From the NCBI RefSeq assembly GCF_030247195.1, contig NC_080672.1:186695701-186759700 (forward strand): a DNA stretch of 64,000 nucleotides, written 5' to 3'. The position numbers were made by a program, and so were the translations under genes. Shown in pieces: positions 22,316 through 31,899 of this stretch. Source of the stretch: Topomyia yanbarensis (Eukaryota > Arthropoda > Insecta > Diptera > Culicidae). The notes beneath the pieces were generated by a model. It did not search any database and was not told where the DNA came from. It saw nothing but the letters and a program-made list of their open reading frames with translations. The stretch's first letter is position 1, and every line of letters begins with the position of its first letter.

Positions 22316-24912
22316 TTACTCGTCTTTTACAGTCCGGATGAAGTCGTTCAGGAAGACAGGTATTTTTCTGTCACGATTCGGTCGTTTTGTAAAAGCTGTA
22401 GGTGTAGTATCAGTGTTCGAAATATCGGTGCTCACAGATGGCTTTTGTTTTTGTATGTTTCGCCACGGGCCAATCTTTTTAGTCTGTGAGACATGTCGCT
22501 TTGCTATTTTGCCACTACCGTCATTGAGGACAAGACTTCCATTTCGTTCTTCAATTACTGTGTATCTTGTTGGTGAGAAACGATGATCGCCTTTCAAACG
22601 GTTTTGGCGTTCAATCACCACTTCATCCCCCGGTTTAACTCTACGCTTTTGTGCGCCCCGTCTTGCATCTTCTCGCAGCTTTCCTGCTAGCTTTATCTCA
22701 CGATCACGGCGTTCTAATTCGTGTTCATCAAAACTGGACTTATCATGGGTAAGTAAGGGTAACCCTCGCTTGATCTTACGACCATACATTACTTCCTCGG
22801 GTGGTATGTTAGTCACGCTGTGTTCAGCAGCGTTGTGTGCGTTAACTGCACTTTGTAGCTCCTCGATATAGTTGGTGTTATTCGCAGTTGCAGTGGCCAT
22901 AGCTTTATTTACCAATTTCATACAGCTTTCGGCTAACCCGTTCTGCTGCGGGAAAAGAGGGGTCGAAAAGGAAAGCCTTATATCTCGATGTTTACAATAT
23001 TCTGCAAAATCTGCGCTACTGAACGGTGGTCCATTGTCTGTCCTTATAGTTTTTGGATATCCTTCCTTTTCGAATACACCATCAAGAACTTTCTGTACAC
23101 ATTCAAATTTCGTAGATTTCACAGGCCGTGCCATGATGAACCTCGATCTATAGTCGACTATAACAAGGATTAAAACACCTCCAAACTTTGCATAAGGACC
23201 ATTAAAATCTAATGCTATTGATTCCCAGGCCGTCTTTGGAGCAAATATTCGCTCCATTGGTGTAGGCTTCTCTGGTCTCCCGCTAATGCAGCATGTTCTA
23301 CAAGATTCCACCCATTTCGATATATCGCCAGGCATACCGGGCCACCAAACACGCTGCCGCATGATGCTTTTCATCTTCGCAACCGATGGATGCCCCTCGT
23401 GTGCTACTTCTAGAGCTCGAACTTGGAGTGCTCTAGGTACTATGGCGCATCCAGTCTTAACGATAATTCCATTTTGGACAGTCAAATCTTTCTTTACCGC
23501 ATGATATTTCTGCAGGTCTTTGGGCCAAACGCCTGATTCAAGTGCACTGATTACTTGTAATAATGTTTCATCCTCTTCGGTAGCGCATTTGATGTCAGTT
23601 TCCGTTAGGAATTCAACAGCATTCGCTTCTAGTACTGCTATCTCCCAAGGACTAGCTTCTTCGTCAAAGGGCGCATCTTCCCCGAGGTAGAGTCGCGATG
23701 ATGAATCCGCAATGTTATCTATTCCACGGATATATTCGACGTTGTAGTTATACGGGCTCAACCTCAGTGCCCATCCATCGGCACGTGTTAGTGCTCTTTT
23801 CGACTCTTCTCGTGACCGGTTTAAAATAAAAGTGACCCCCTGGGCGTCGGTACGAAGCGTGAAGTGTCTACCGAGTAGGAAGTATGAAAAATGTTCCACT
23901 GCCCATACCGCGCCTAAGGCTTCTCTTTGATTTTGTGGGTACCTCTTCTCTGTAGGGGTAAGGGACTTGGAGGCAAAACTTATAATCCTCCGCGTTTGCT
24001 TTGTACTCTCTTGTACCAACACAGCACCTAAAGCTACTGGGGAGGCATCAGTGTATAGGATCGTTTTATCACTTTCGGTAAAAAAAACCCAAAGAAAGCG
24101 TGCTGTCTATGATTCGCTGCTTAATTAACATAAACGCTTCCTTTTGTTCCGGTCCCCATAACCATGTCTTTGATGTAGTCGTGGCCCATAAGGGGTTCGA
24201 GATCTTCGCAAAATTCTCAAGATATGGACTGAGAAATGATGCCAGTCCTAGAAAGCTGCGAAGCTCTGACAGAGTAGTCGGCTCTCTAAAAGTGCGTACG
24301 CTTTTGATCTTTTCGTGGTCTATGTGGAAACCTTCAGCATCAAGTTCATGGCCCAAAAACTTGATCCTAGTTTGGTCGAATTCGCACTTAGTAGTATTTA
24401 ACGTCAAATTGTTTTCCTTCAGAATCTGCAACACCGTGGTAACAGTTGCTCGTAAAGCTTCTAGCGTTTCAGCGAAGATGAGAATGTCGTCGATGAATAC
24501 TATTATGTTATCGACATCTTTCAGGATCCGAACCATCTCACGCTGAAAGATCTCTGGCGCGCAATTTACACCGAACATGAGACGGGTGAATCTATACATG
24601 CCGTCCTCGGCCAAAAAGGTAGTCAAATCTCGGGACTCTTCAGATAGCTCAAGGTGATAGAAAGCATTACTTAAGTCAAGTTTCGAAAAATACCTAGCAC
24701 CGTGAAGTTTTACCCTCATTTCGTCGAGCAATGGGAGTCTATAATATTCCCGATTGATGGCACGGTTAGGGGCACGCATATTGACTACAAGCCTGAAATC
24801 GTTGTTGCCCTTGGTCACTGCGGACATACCACTAATCCAATTCGGAGCGGATGTGGCCTTTTCTATTATACCCCGTCTTTCCATTTCCTGTAATCTCTGT
24901 CGTGCAGTTTCC
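22316..24912 (-). CDS. RT-RNase H-integrase of gypsy Y
   Basis: The RT exon begins at 24,912 after intron 2. RT (24,912 to about 24,200) keeps FSKLDLSNAFYHLE, TRLMFGVNCAPEIFQ and the catalytic FIDDIL. RNase H follows (TDASPVALGAV, then NQREALGAVWAVEHF). Integrase has the H2C2 region (HEGHPSVAKM, then CRTCC) and all three acidic positions: ALDFNGPY, RTDNGPPFSS and QQNGLAESCMK. The C-terminus is basic. One extra base in a T run at 24,078-24,085 shifts the frame between RT and RNase H, so the two open segments are 24,938-24,069 and 24,022-22,316. That is a slip or sequencing error, or a frameshift site. Confidence 0.85.
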
Positions 24913-25041
24913 CTATAATGAACAGGTCGTGGTTTCAAGGGAGAAAAAAAAATCTATTAAACTATTTGACTTAAACGCGATAACGTGATTTTTCTTTTTT
25001 TTTTCTTTTAAAACGCAGTATGAATGGGTTTTCAAACTCAC
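24913..25041 (-). other. Intron 2 of gypsy Y (protease-RT boundary)
   Basis: 129 bases, donor CCG/GTGAGT, acceptor TTCATTATAG/G preceded by a T-rich tract. The protease frame stops at once at TGA within the donor; splicing in phase 2 continues directly into RT. The join replaces the usual proline-rich protease-RT hinge without gain or loss of frame. Confidence 0.8.
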
Positions 25042-25541
25042 CGGTATGCAGCTGGTACATTATAATAAGCGCTTTTAGTTGGTGGAACATCTTTGTTAAC
25101 ACTGAACTTCACCTTCACCCCTGGCATTATCGGAAAAATTCCGTCATCTTCGCAGTGGTTAATATCCTTTTTAATGTGTAGCAACCCCATGTCGCTGGCC
25201 GTAGACCGTCCAAGGAGAGATCTTGCCCCCCTGGTAACGACGTGAAATACTGCAAAATTCGTGGATTCTGATAAGCTTGACGATGCTATAATGCTTGCTT
25301 TGAAGGTGCAATCGATGGTCATTGGTTCACGTGTTCCATAAGCATGCAGTCTACTACTCGATTTACCACTTATCATTTCAAGCGTTGCTATGCCTAATTC
25401 GGACTCTCGTTCCAAATGCTCCCAATCTCTCCCACCAATAACATTTACATCTGCACCAGAATCGATTAAAAAGCGTATGGGACTGGACGACCCCACCGAA
25501 CAGTTAACCAATACATCCTCTAAGGAGAGAGCATTGGCTTC
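25042..25541 (-). CDS. Protease exon of gypsy Y
   Basis: An aspartic protease with FLIDSGADVNVIG as active site and the later hydrophobic-GR segment (SLLGRS) typical of retropepsins. There is no start codon of its own that is well placed: the frame opens at an intron acceptor and is in frame with gag across intron 1. It is therefore likely to be made only as a Gag-Pro-Pol fusion from spliced RNA. It would process the polyprotein inside the particle. Confidence 0.82.
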
Positions 25542-25661
25542 CTATGGGAAATGAGAATGGGTATTATGATTGAGGTAAGAAGAAAAATATAACCTACATC
25601 CGTTTCATTTTGTTTAATATCTATTTTTAATTATTTTAATCATGGATTAATCATTCATTAC
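25542..25661 (-). other. Intron 1 of gypsy Y (gag-protease boundary)
   Basis: 120 bases, donor CAG/GTAATG, acceptor CATTTCCCATAG/G, phase 0. In unspliced RNA the gag frame enters the intron and stops after four residues (TAA at 25,647-25,649). In spliced RNA gag continues in frame into protease. Intron length is a multiple of three but stops in all relevant readings prevent read-through. Confidence 0.8.
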
Positions 25662-27056
25662 CTGCTTGTTTTCGTACGTATCTTCACCTGAGAATGTGGA
25701 CCTTTCAATGGGTTTGTCGTTTCGCTCATTCTGCATGGAATTTACTTGCTTCTGTCGGCAGGCTGCTACAAAATGTCCGCGCTTGCCGCATCGGTTGCAA
25801 TTACGGCTTAACGCTGGACATTGCCCGTTGCGGTGGCTGAGCAGGTAGCACCGCGTACATCGGGGGCGCTGTACTCGATACCGTTGATTTAATTCGTGAC
25901 TTTGTTGTCGCTTGATTGGTGGCTCGTCGATACGGTTACTCGCATTCGGGCGCTTGCGATTGCTTCGGTCGTATGATGAATATAGATTTCCCCTTCTGAC
26001 TTCGAATATGTTTGGGCCTTCCTGTTGACGTGTTTCGGCTTCGAATGCCTCATCCCTCGTTGCTGACTGTACGATAAAGTTCGTTTCGTAACCGTAGGTT
26101 CGTGCTTGCTTAACCAGTTCCCGGTTTCTTAATCCACTTAGCAATTGCGCTCGTACAAATCGATCTTCGTCGTCTACGCTATAGTTGCACGAACGTACTT
26201 TACACATTAACCGCGCATGGAAAGTGACTGCTGCTTCCCCGTTTTCTTGCTTCATCCTTGAAAAAGCCTCGTGCTCGGCTGCGGTATCGGTCATCGAGCG
26301 AAAATAATTTTTGATGTTTGTGACGAAAGTCTTATAACACTCCGGGTTAGTCAAACTTGGACGAAGCTTAGCAGCTTTAATAATTTCCTGCAGCTCGTTA
26401 CCCATAGAGAGGAATAACAACTGTGTTCTTTTAGCAGGGTCACTTACGTTGCTAAGAGAAGCGGCTATTTCGAAGTTCTCGATGTATCGATTCCACTCCT
26501 CCCACATTTTGTTGGCGGCAATGCCAGTCGGGAACGGTTTTATGTGGTCCCAGCGGATACTGGAGGAGTTACTTCCGCTGACGTTTGCGCACGAGCTTAC
26601 ATTATTCCAACTGTTGTCGGCATTATCGTTCGTCGTTGGTCTGGGGTTGGGTTGGAAACGACTCAAAGCTTCGTTTATACCCGAAATCATTTGTTCCATC
26701 CGTTCGATCCGTTCGGTATTGCTTGCGTGTTGCACTGCATCATGACTCAGATGTTTTATTGAGTCGGCTTCAGGAATCAAACGAACGTTTGACGTAGAGT
26801 TCGATGGATTGTCGTAAGAACTGGATGTTATATTATTCGGGTCTGGGATATCTTCAACGTCGCCGACATCGATGTCGGAACCATCGCACTCACTATCGGA
26901 ATGGCTACCACTGGTACTGCCACTGCTGGAAGCGTTCGAAGTAACTGGAAGCGTCACCTCATTGCTGGGTTGGTCTACTACTTCTTCCGCGATCGAGTTA
27001 TCGTCTACACAGGCCGAAATACCGGCCAATCGGACATATTTTCCATCGTTCGCCAT
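25647..27056 (-). CDS. Gag of gypsy Y
   Basis: 469 residues from a clear ATG at 27,056. The first 130 residues are acidic and Ser/Asn-rich. A capsid-like helical region follows (about residues 170-330; W-W spaced segments, then the YKTF and FHARL motifs). Two zinc knuckles sit near the end: CTRCYLLSHRNGQC and CNRCGKRGHFVAAC. Gag builds the particle and binds genomic RNA. Its last four residues come from the retained intron 1. Confidence 0.88.
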   Translation of the reverse strand: MANDGKYVRLAGISACVDDNSIAEEVVDQPSNEVTLPVTSNASSSGSTSGSHSDSECDGSDIDVGDVEDIPDPNNITSSSYDNPSNSTSNVRLIPEADSIKHLSHDAVQHASNTERIERMEQMISGINEALSRFQPNPRPTTNDNADNSWNNVSSCANVSGSNSSSIRWDHIKPFPTGIAANKMWEEWNRYIENFEIAASLSNVSDPAKRTQLLFLSMGNELQEIIKAAKLRPSLTNPECYKTFVTNIKNYFRSMTDTAAEHEAFSRMKQENGEAAVTFHARLMCKVRSCNYSVDDEDRFVRAQLLSGLRNRELVKQARTYGYETNFIVQSATRDEAFEAETRQQEGPNIFEVRRGNLYSSYDRSNRKRPNASNRIDEPPIKRQQSHELNQRYRVQRPRCTRCYLLSHRNGQCPALSRNCNRCGKRGHFVAACRQKQVNSMQNERNDKPIERSTFSGEDTYENKQVMND

Positions 27057-27253
27057 TCTACCAACTCTGTTAGCTCTGTATGCTTACTGTTAGTATATCG
27101 TTATCTGTAATAATAATCATTACAAACATCTTAGTTATTTTTCATAAATGATTCTGTATTGTAAGGACTGGTAAAATATATAAAACAATTTCGTAATTTT
27201 GTTTGGCTCTGTACCAGATATAGCCTGTGCATTCATTATTAATTTATTTAATA

Positions 27254-27479
27254 TGCGCGATCTTGTCGATCCGCCATGATCCTTTTTCCTTTGCGCGATC
27301 TTCGTGATCCGCTTTTTTTAAATGCGCGACACATATCCGCTTCTTCCTAGTGCGGCTATCTGGCTCGCCCTCTTAAGTGCGCGACCTTACCGGTCCGCTT
27401 ATTCAATATAGCTTTGCATTTCTTTGTATCTGCGCGACCTTCCTGGTCCGCTCTGCTATGCGCGATTCTATCAATCCGC
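27254..27479 (-). promoter_or_regulatory. Array of seven covarying hairpins in the Y leader
   Basis: Seven units lie at 27,254-274, 292-312, 323-340, 351-369, 378-398, 431-451 and 459-479. On the element's sense strand five of them read GCG-NNNN-loop of 5-NNNN-GCGC-A. The four-base stems pair in each: GATC with GATC (two units), GACC with GGTC (two units), GATT with AATC (one unit), extended by GCG with CGC around a bulged G. The changes are compensatory. The array lies between the primer site and gag, where packaging or translation signals sit in LTR elements; its role is inferred. Confidence 0.7.
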
Positions 27480-27682
27480 TTTCCAAATCATTTTAATTTT
27501 AGGATCCGCACGAAAACGTGGCATCCGCCATCTTTTTTTTTTTTTTGCGAAATGATTGGTTGTGGTTTCTATTGGACAACTTTTTTTTCTTCTGGGTGAT
27601 TCTCTTTCGTAACCGATATTGTTTTTTAATAATGAGGCACAGGTTCTGATTTTGTGTTGCGGTAAACTATTTTGCAACACCT

Positions 27683-27697
27683 GGCAAAGGATCGCCA
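27683..27697 (-). promoter_or_regulatory. Primer binding site of gypsy Y
   Basis: TGGCGATCCTTTGCC starts one base inside the 5' LTR on the minus strand. The TGG start matches the CCA end of a tRNA, as expected for a minus-strand primer site. The tRNA is not assigned. Confidence 0.7.
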
Positions 27698-27698
27698 T

Positions 27699-27930
27699 TG
27701 TGAATAGCCGAATATCAACCGAAAGAGAATCACCCAGAGTAATGTCGCTGCACTTCTTACCTCTACGCCGGTCGGTGATTGAAAGAGAAGAGGACACGCT
27801 TCCTACCTGAATCAACTTGTCGCAGTGATGCCAACCGTAGCGCTCACGATGAGTGTCAGTTCACAGGGTCACCAGCTGAATGTACGATTCGATATACACT
27901 GAGAAATAAGAGCTCTTTCGAACCCACACA
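27699..27930 (-). repeat. 5' LTR of gypsy Y
   Basis: 232 bp, identical to the 3' LTR as read by eye. It holds the element promoter by position. No strong TATA box is evident, so the promoter may be initiator-type. Confidence 0.92.
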
Positions 27931-28680
27931 TGTACCACTTAGCGAAATGGCCCACGTTTCTGCATCTGAGATATTGTGCATTCTTAGCAATGCATTCTTG
28001 AGCCCCCTTCAGATGTCCACGACATCCGCAGCCGAAACAAATCCTAGTATCGCTGTTTGAGGACCATTGCTTGGATGCTATATTAGTTCTGTAAGATCGG
28101 TCGTTGCCAGAATCAAAATTTTGCATTGAGTCAAACTTAAATGGCCTGGTTGGCTGGGGTCGTCCGTATGGACGTCGGAAGCTTCTTTGTGGATAAAAAA
28201 CACGATTCCCAGATGGTGTATAAGTACTTCGTTGTTCTTGAAGAGGCTGTTGGATATTTACCTTGTTAACGCCTTCCGGAAGTTTACCAATAGTCTCACT
28301 CTTGTTTACTAACTCTTTGCACTGTAATTCAACAACTGTAATTCTTCAATCGTTTTTCCGATCATTACCACCTCTTCCAAAGAACGATCCTTTTCTAATA
28401 TTTTCTTTCGAAGTGTGGATGACAAACACTTCTCCGCTATTTGGTCGATTATCATGGTTTCCATCACAGAACTATCCGTGCAATCAAAGTCACACCGACT
28501 GGCTTGCACCCGGAGTTTCATCACAAAGTCGCCAAAACGTTCACCTTGCAACTGCGAAATCTGTCGGAAGTGTTGCATTGCATCTGTGCCTCTCATATGT
28601 CCGTCTGTGGCAAGGTTGGAAATGTGAATCCATTGAAATAAGCCAAACATTATTTCGATAAATCGAATTTTGTATTTCAT
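27931..28680 (-). pseudogene. Gag C-terminal part of gypsy X
   Basis: The upstream segment (28,620 to 28,309) has the capsid C-terminal pattern (FRQISQLQGERFGDF, then VMETMIIDQIAEKC). The downstream segment (28,126 to 27,936) has two degenerate knuckles (CFGCGCRGHLKGAQEC, then CRNVGHFAKW). A frame change separates them. The N-terminal half of gag and any 5' LTR are missing, so X is truncated near 28,620. Confidence 0.75.
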
Positions 28681-29149
28681 TTTTCTATCTACAACCGCTA
28701 GAAATAATCACCGAATACTTCCAAGTTGTCTGGAAGGAACTTGATAACTTATCAGTGCAAAAATGTTCATTTGTGCGAACCTTCTGACTGCAATTTTTCT
28801 ATCTTATAACCATCGGATCAATCTGAAACATATCGGAAAATGAAAAGCGAAATAAATAACTCCAAGCAACGGCGTAGCCAAGAGAAGGTTTTGGGGTTTA
28901 ACACCATACAACCCCCCACACCCAAAAAATATTGGATTGAAGTTGAAAATTTATTGATGCAGACTGATTTAATTCAATATTACAATAACAATCATCTGAT
29001 CCGTAGATTGATAACCTGTTGTTGTAAACATCATGAGGACTTTTGATAAATTGTCGGAATGGTTCCTGATATGTAACTGATCTATTGGTCTTGATTTCAC
29101 AGTTGTCTAATTGCATCAATATCAAATTTCATTCGTAACCCAACTTTGT
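28681..29149. other. Gap between X and V
   Basis: AT-rich sequence of 470 bases with no supported gene. A stretch near 28,866-28,930 (CAACGGCGTAGCCAAGAG, then a C-rich run) resembles words seen in many insect repeats, so this is probably transposon debris. Confidence 0.4.
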
Positions 29150-29564
29150 ACCGGGAAACAAGTGCTTTTTGTTCTCTCCGGTGTGGTTTAGTTTTTTCGG
29201 TAGTACGAAGGTGCTTGCTGTGGCAGAGGCTGCAGTAAAGCATTACTAATAAACAGTCCCGCGAGTGATAATTATTACCTGCGATATCGGTTAAAGTAGT
29301 GCAGTGAAGTGCGTTACAAAACAGTTTCTTGCCTGAAAGACGGCTTTGTTTAGACGAGCTATATCAGCTCTCTACTGTGTGAAAGTCACGCGGGTGACGG
29401 ATAAAACAAACGAAGGATCAATTCACCTACCAGCTCGTCAGGAACCAACTGGTGAAGTGTTTCGTTTTTTACTTTTCTTATCGATTTTTTTTTATTATTG
29501 TTTTTGATTTTTTATTTTGATTTAAATTAAATAGTGCGGTCGAGCGTGTTGCTCCCGCAATAAA
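29150..29564 (+). promoter_or_regulatory. 5' UTR / internal promoter region of LINE V
   Basis: About 415 bases precede the ORF1 ATG (29,565-29,567). LINEs of this kind transcribe from an internal promoter at their first bases; no specific box is assigned. The GC-rich centre contains the short repeat CACGCGGGTGACGG. Confidence 0.5.
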
Positions 29565-29580
29565 ATGGAACAAACAGAAG

Positions 29581-30244
29581 TGTTGATGCCTGAACGTACC
29601 GAGAAATACTAAAAAAAAACCCAAATCTAAATTTAAACTAACCTAAGCCTAATAGAAATAAATAAATACCTAAAATAATCAACCGCTAAACAGAAAGGTG
29701 CGCCATTCTCCTAATGTGCACAAAATCCCGCAATGCAGCATAAACTGCGATAGCAAGACCGTACCGATCGATCAGACACCACACCAGTACACAGAAAAAA
29801 TGATCGCTGCCCAGTGTGAGACGGAATAGGCAAAGTAGCTGACAACGGCAGTGAACAACAATATCTCCATCAAGACGGTACGGTGCGTGTATACTCCTGT
29901 AAGGTTAGTCGTCGCGAGTGTACAAAATATCGAATATTTCACCGCAAATTATACTCCCGGGAAACTGCAAGTGCAGTTTTGTGCGAACTGTAAGGCGTAT
30001 GTACCCAGTGAATCTAAGGCAGTATTAAGTCTGCAAGGTGTGGCCCAGTAGAGGCGAAGAAAAGAAGAGAACCCCAAGTGCAGTTAGAAAAACGCTGCAA
30101 AGCAGCATAACCAGTCGAAGAAGGGTGAAAAACAGACCGTAGTAGTGCAAGGTGCAATTTAATAAAACGACCATCCTGGGCCGTCTCGAAGGGAGACAGA
30201 GGAAAATCCTTCGAACCCGGAACCCCATGTAAGTTGCCCCATCA
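29581..30244 (+). repeat. 5' LTR of BEL element W
   Basis: 664 bp from TGTTGATGCC to GCCCCATCA, followed at once by TTTGGTCCTTCGAGCC, the sort of primer-site region seen in BEL elements. It looks like a 5' UTR at first sight; its direct repeat at 37,509-38,171 and the AGAAG duplication show that it is an LTR. Confidence 0.9.
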
Positions 30245-30771
30245 TTTGGTCCTTCGAGCCGGATCGGAGGAAACCCCAACCAGGAAGGATCGGTGCGGTG
30301 AGTACACCATTGCAAATTGCTGCTGACGCGACGCTACGGCAAAGACATTGCCCGTCCCAGCCCCCCGAAGGTGCCTACCGTTAGAGCCATTTTGGACGCT
30401 ATCGCTGCAGTTCATTGCGAACTTTTGTAATCGCAGCTGATTTGCGCCAACTCGGAACAGAAATTTTTGAAAATTTTCTGGTTGCGAAAAAATTTGCATT
30501 TTATTAATAAGGTGGTGGTGAGTGGTAAATTCGCGTAGAGTGGTACGCTCGCGACGGGAAGGATAAATTCGTTCGATTTGCGTGCCATTCTCGGTCTGTC
30601 CGCGAAAAAGTGGCATTTCGCGCCGGGAAGGAATTTGTGTGCCATTTCCGATTTCGGGTCGTGTAGGAACGGTACCCGCGCCGGGAAGGAGTCCGAATTT
30701 TCGAGTTGTACCGTTTTCCCGTTTCCGATACTTAAAGTGGTGGTAGTGAAGATCAGTGAAGTGGTCCAATA
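30245..30771 (+). other. Leader of BEL element W
   Basis: 527 bases from the LTR to the gag ATG. Three copies of the word CGCG(A/C)CGGGAAGGA lie at 30,550-30,563, 30,619-30,632 and 30,677-30,690, each followed by sequence that partly repeats. It is possibly a packaging or translation element. Confidence 0.55.
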
Positions 30772-30996
30772 ATGGCGACTAAAACAGAAAAGAAGCTGTC
30801 AGAGTACGTGATACAGCGGAAGGGGATCCTCGTAGTGCAGAAGGCAGTGGAGAAGTTTGCGGAGGATTTCGATTGCGATCGGGATGCCTGCCAAATACCA
30901 ATTCGCCTCGATTCACTGGACCGAATCTACAAGGAGTTCCTGGAGGTACAAGGACAGATCGAGCTGTACGATAAGTCGGAGATGCTAGATACCCAC
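30772..30996 (+). pseudogene. Gag N-terminus of BEL element W
   Basis: Starts at the ATG at 30,772. 75 codons of charged, helical sequence typical of the start of BEL gag (LDSLDRIYKEFLEVQ). The frame is broken by gypsy Z and continues after 35,033 in the same sense. Codons around the insertion match across the CCCAC duplication. Confidence 0.8.
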
Positions 30997-31234
30997 TGTT
31001 ATGTATTGAGTCCTTAGAATCCATCTCCTCTTTTGCGATTACAAACGCAGCTTTCAAATAAGTTGTACCAATGGCTGAGATTAAGTATACCACTGCTACC
31101 AACTGCTATGATTAAATAATTAGGCTATAAAAGGCCATGTGTGGAGACAGTCGGTCTCTTTCATTTACCGATCACGGAAGGTGTAACATTAAATAAAATT
31201 TATAAGTAGAATCGTTGTTTGTCAATCCATAACA
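30997..31234 (+). repeat. 5' LTR of gypsy Z, with promoter
   Basis: 238 bp, TGTTATG to CATAACA. TATAAAAG at 31,126-31,133 is a good TATA box; AATAAA lies at 31,192-31,197. So U3, R and U5 signals are all visible. After the LTR a TGGCGACGAGG sequence (from 31,240) is the likely primer site. Confidence 0.92.
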
Positions 31235-31386
31235 TATTTTGGCGACGAGGATAAACAGAAGTGTCGCGAGTGTCCGGAAAAACCTATCGGATCGGTATAA
31301 CACCACGTGGTTGGCTATTAGAATCAACAGTCGATTCAAAGTTCGTACCTAGTGCAGTCGTGTGCGTGACGGAGTAGTTAACGCGC

Positions 31387-31884
31387 ATGTCGGATTCGAA
31401 AGTGCTTGAAGGAAAAGTGAACGTTAAAGTAGAAAAGAATAACAGCGAACAAGAAGGTAGTTCGCCTACAATCGTCATGTCAAAACCGATGTTTGGACAT
31501 CTGGAACCTTTTGTGGTAGGTGAAAAATTCGATGAGTATGTCAGCCGTCTCGAACAGTTTTTCCTAGTCAATGATGTACCAGCGGCAAAAAAAGTTCCCA
31601 CACTAGTGACTATGGCTGGTCCTAGTCTGTATTCAATCGCCGCAAGAATTTGTTCGCCAGATGACCCGTGCACGAAACCGTATAATGAACTGATTCAACT
31701 CTTGACAACACATTTGGCTCCAACCGTCAACGTTGTGGCTGAACGGTATAAGTTTCGGAAATGTGAGCAATCATCAGGACAGTCTATTTCGGATTTCATC
31801 ATCACGCTCAAAGCTCAATCACATTCATGCAGTTTTGCTGCATTTCTGCAAGAGGCCCTGCGGGATCAGTTTGTTGCATTCTGA
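31387..31884 (+). pseudogene. Gag of gypsy Z, truncated
   Basis: The ATG at 31,387 opens a 165-codon frame with the capsid features of this lineage (FDEYVSRLEQFF, then RYKFRKCEQ). It ends abruptly at TGA just where the zinc-knuckle region should begin. The following protease lies in another frame. A deletion joining gag to protease around 31,860-31,900 explains this. Confidence 0.8.
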
Positions 31885-31899
31885 GGGATAGCTCGAGGA

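Larger units (their letters stand above)
20802..27935 (-). mobile_element. Gypsy element Y, complete, nested in X
   Basis: A 7124-bp Ty3/gypsy element at 20,807-27,930, flanked by TGTAC on both sides (20,802-20,806 and 27,931-27,935). Its two 232-bp LTRs look identical, so the insertion is recent. Minus-strand order: 5' LTR, primer site, leader with hairpin array, gag, intron 1, protease, intron 2, RT-RNase H-integrase, 1.26 kb of 3' sequence, polypurine tract, 3' LTR. The one coding lesion I see is an extra base in a T8 run between RT and RNase H. Confidence 0.92.

Noticed and set aside
27779..28060. Frame repeated at 20,887-21,075, possible conserved peptide
   Set aside because: It lies in the two identical LTRs of gypsy Y, on the antisense strand.
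29851..30051. 66-codon frame repeated at 37,778-37,978, possible small gene family
   Set aside because: Both copies lie inside the LTRs of BEL element W; the similarity is LTR identity.
29581..30244. LINE 5' UTR duplicated at 37.5 kb
   Set aside because: TG/CA ends, the AGAAG duplication and BEL primer-site region show it is an LTR pair.
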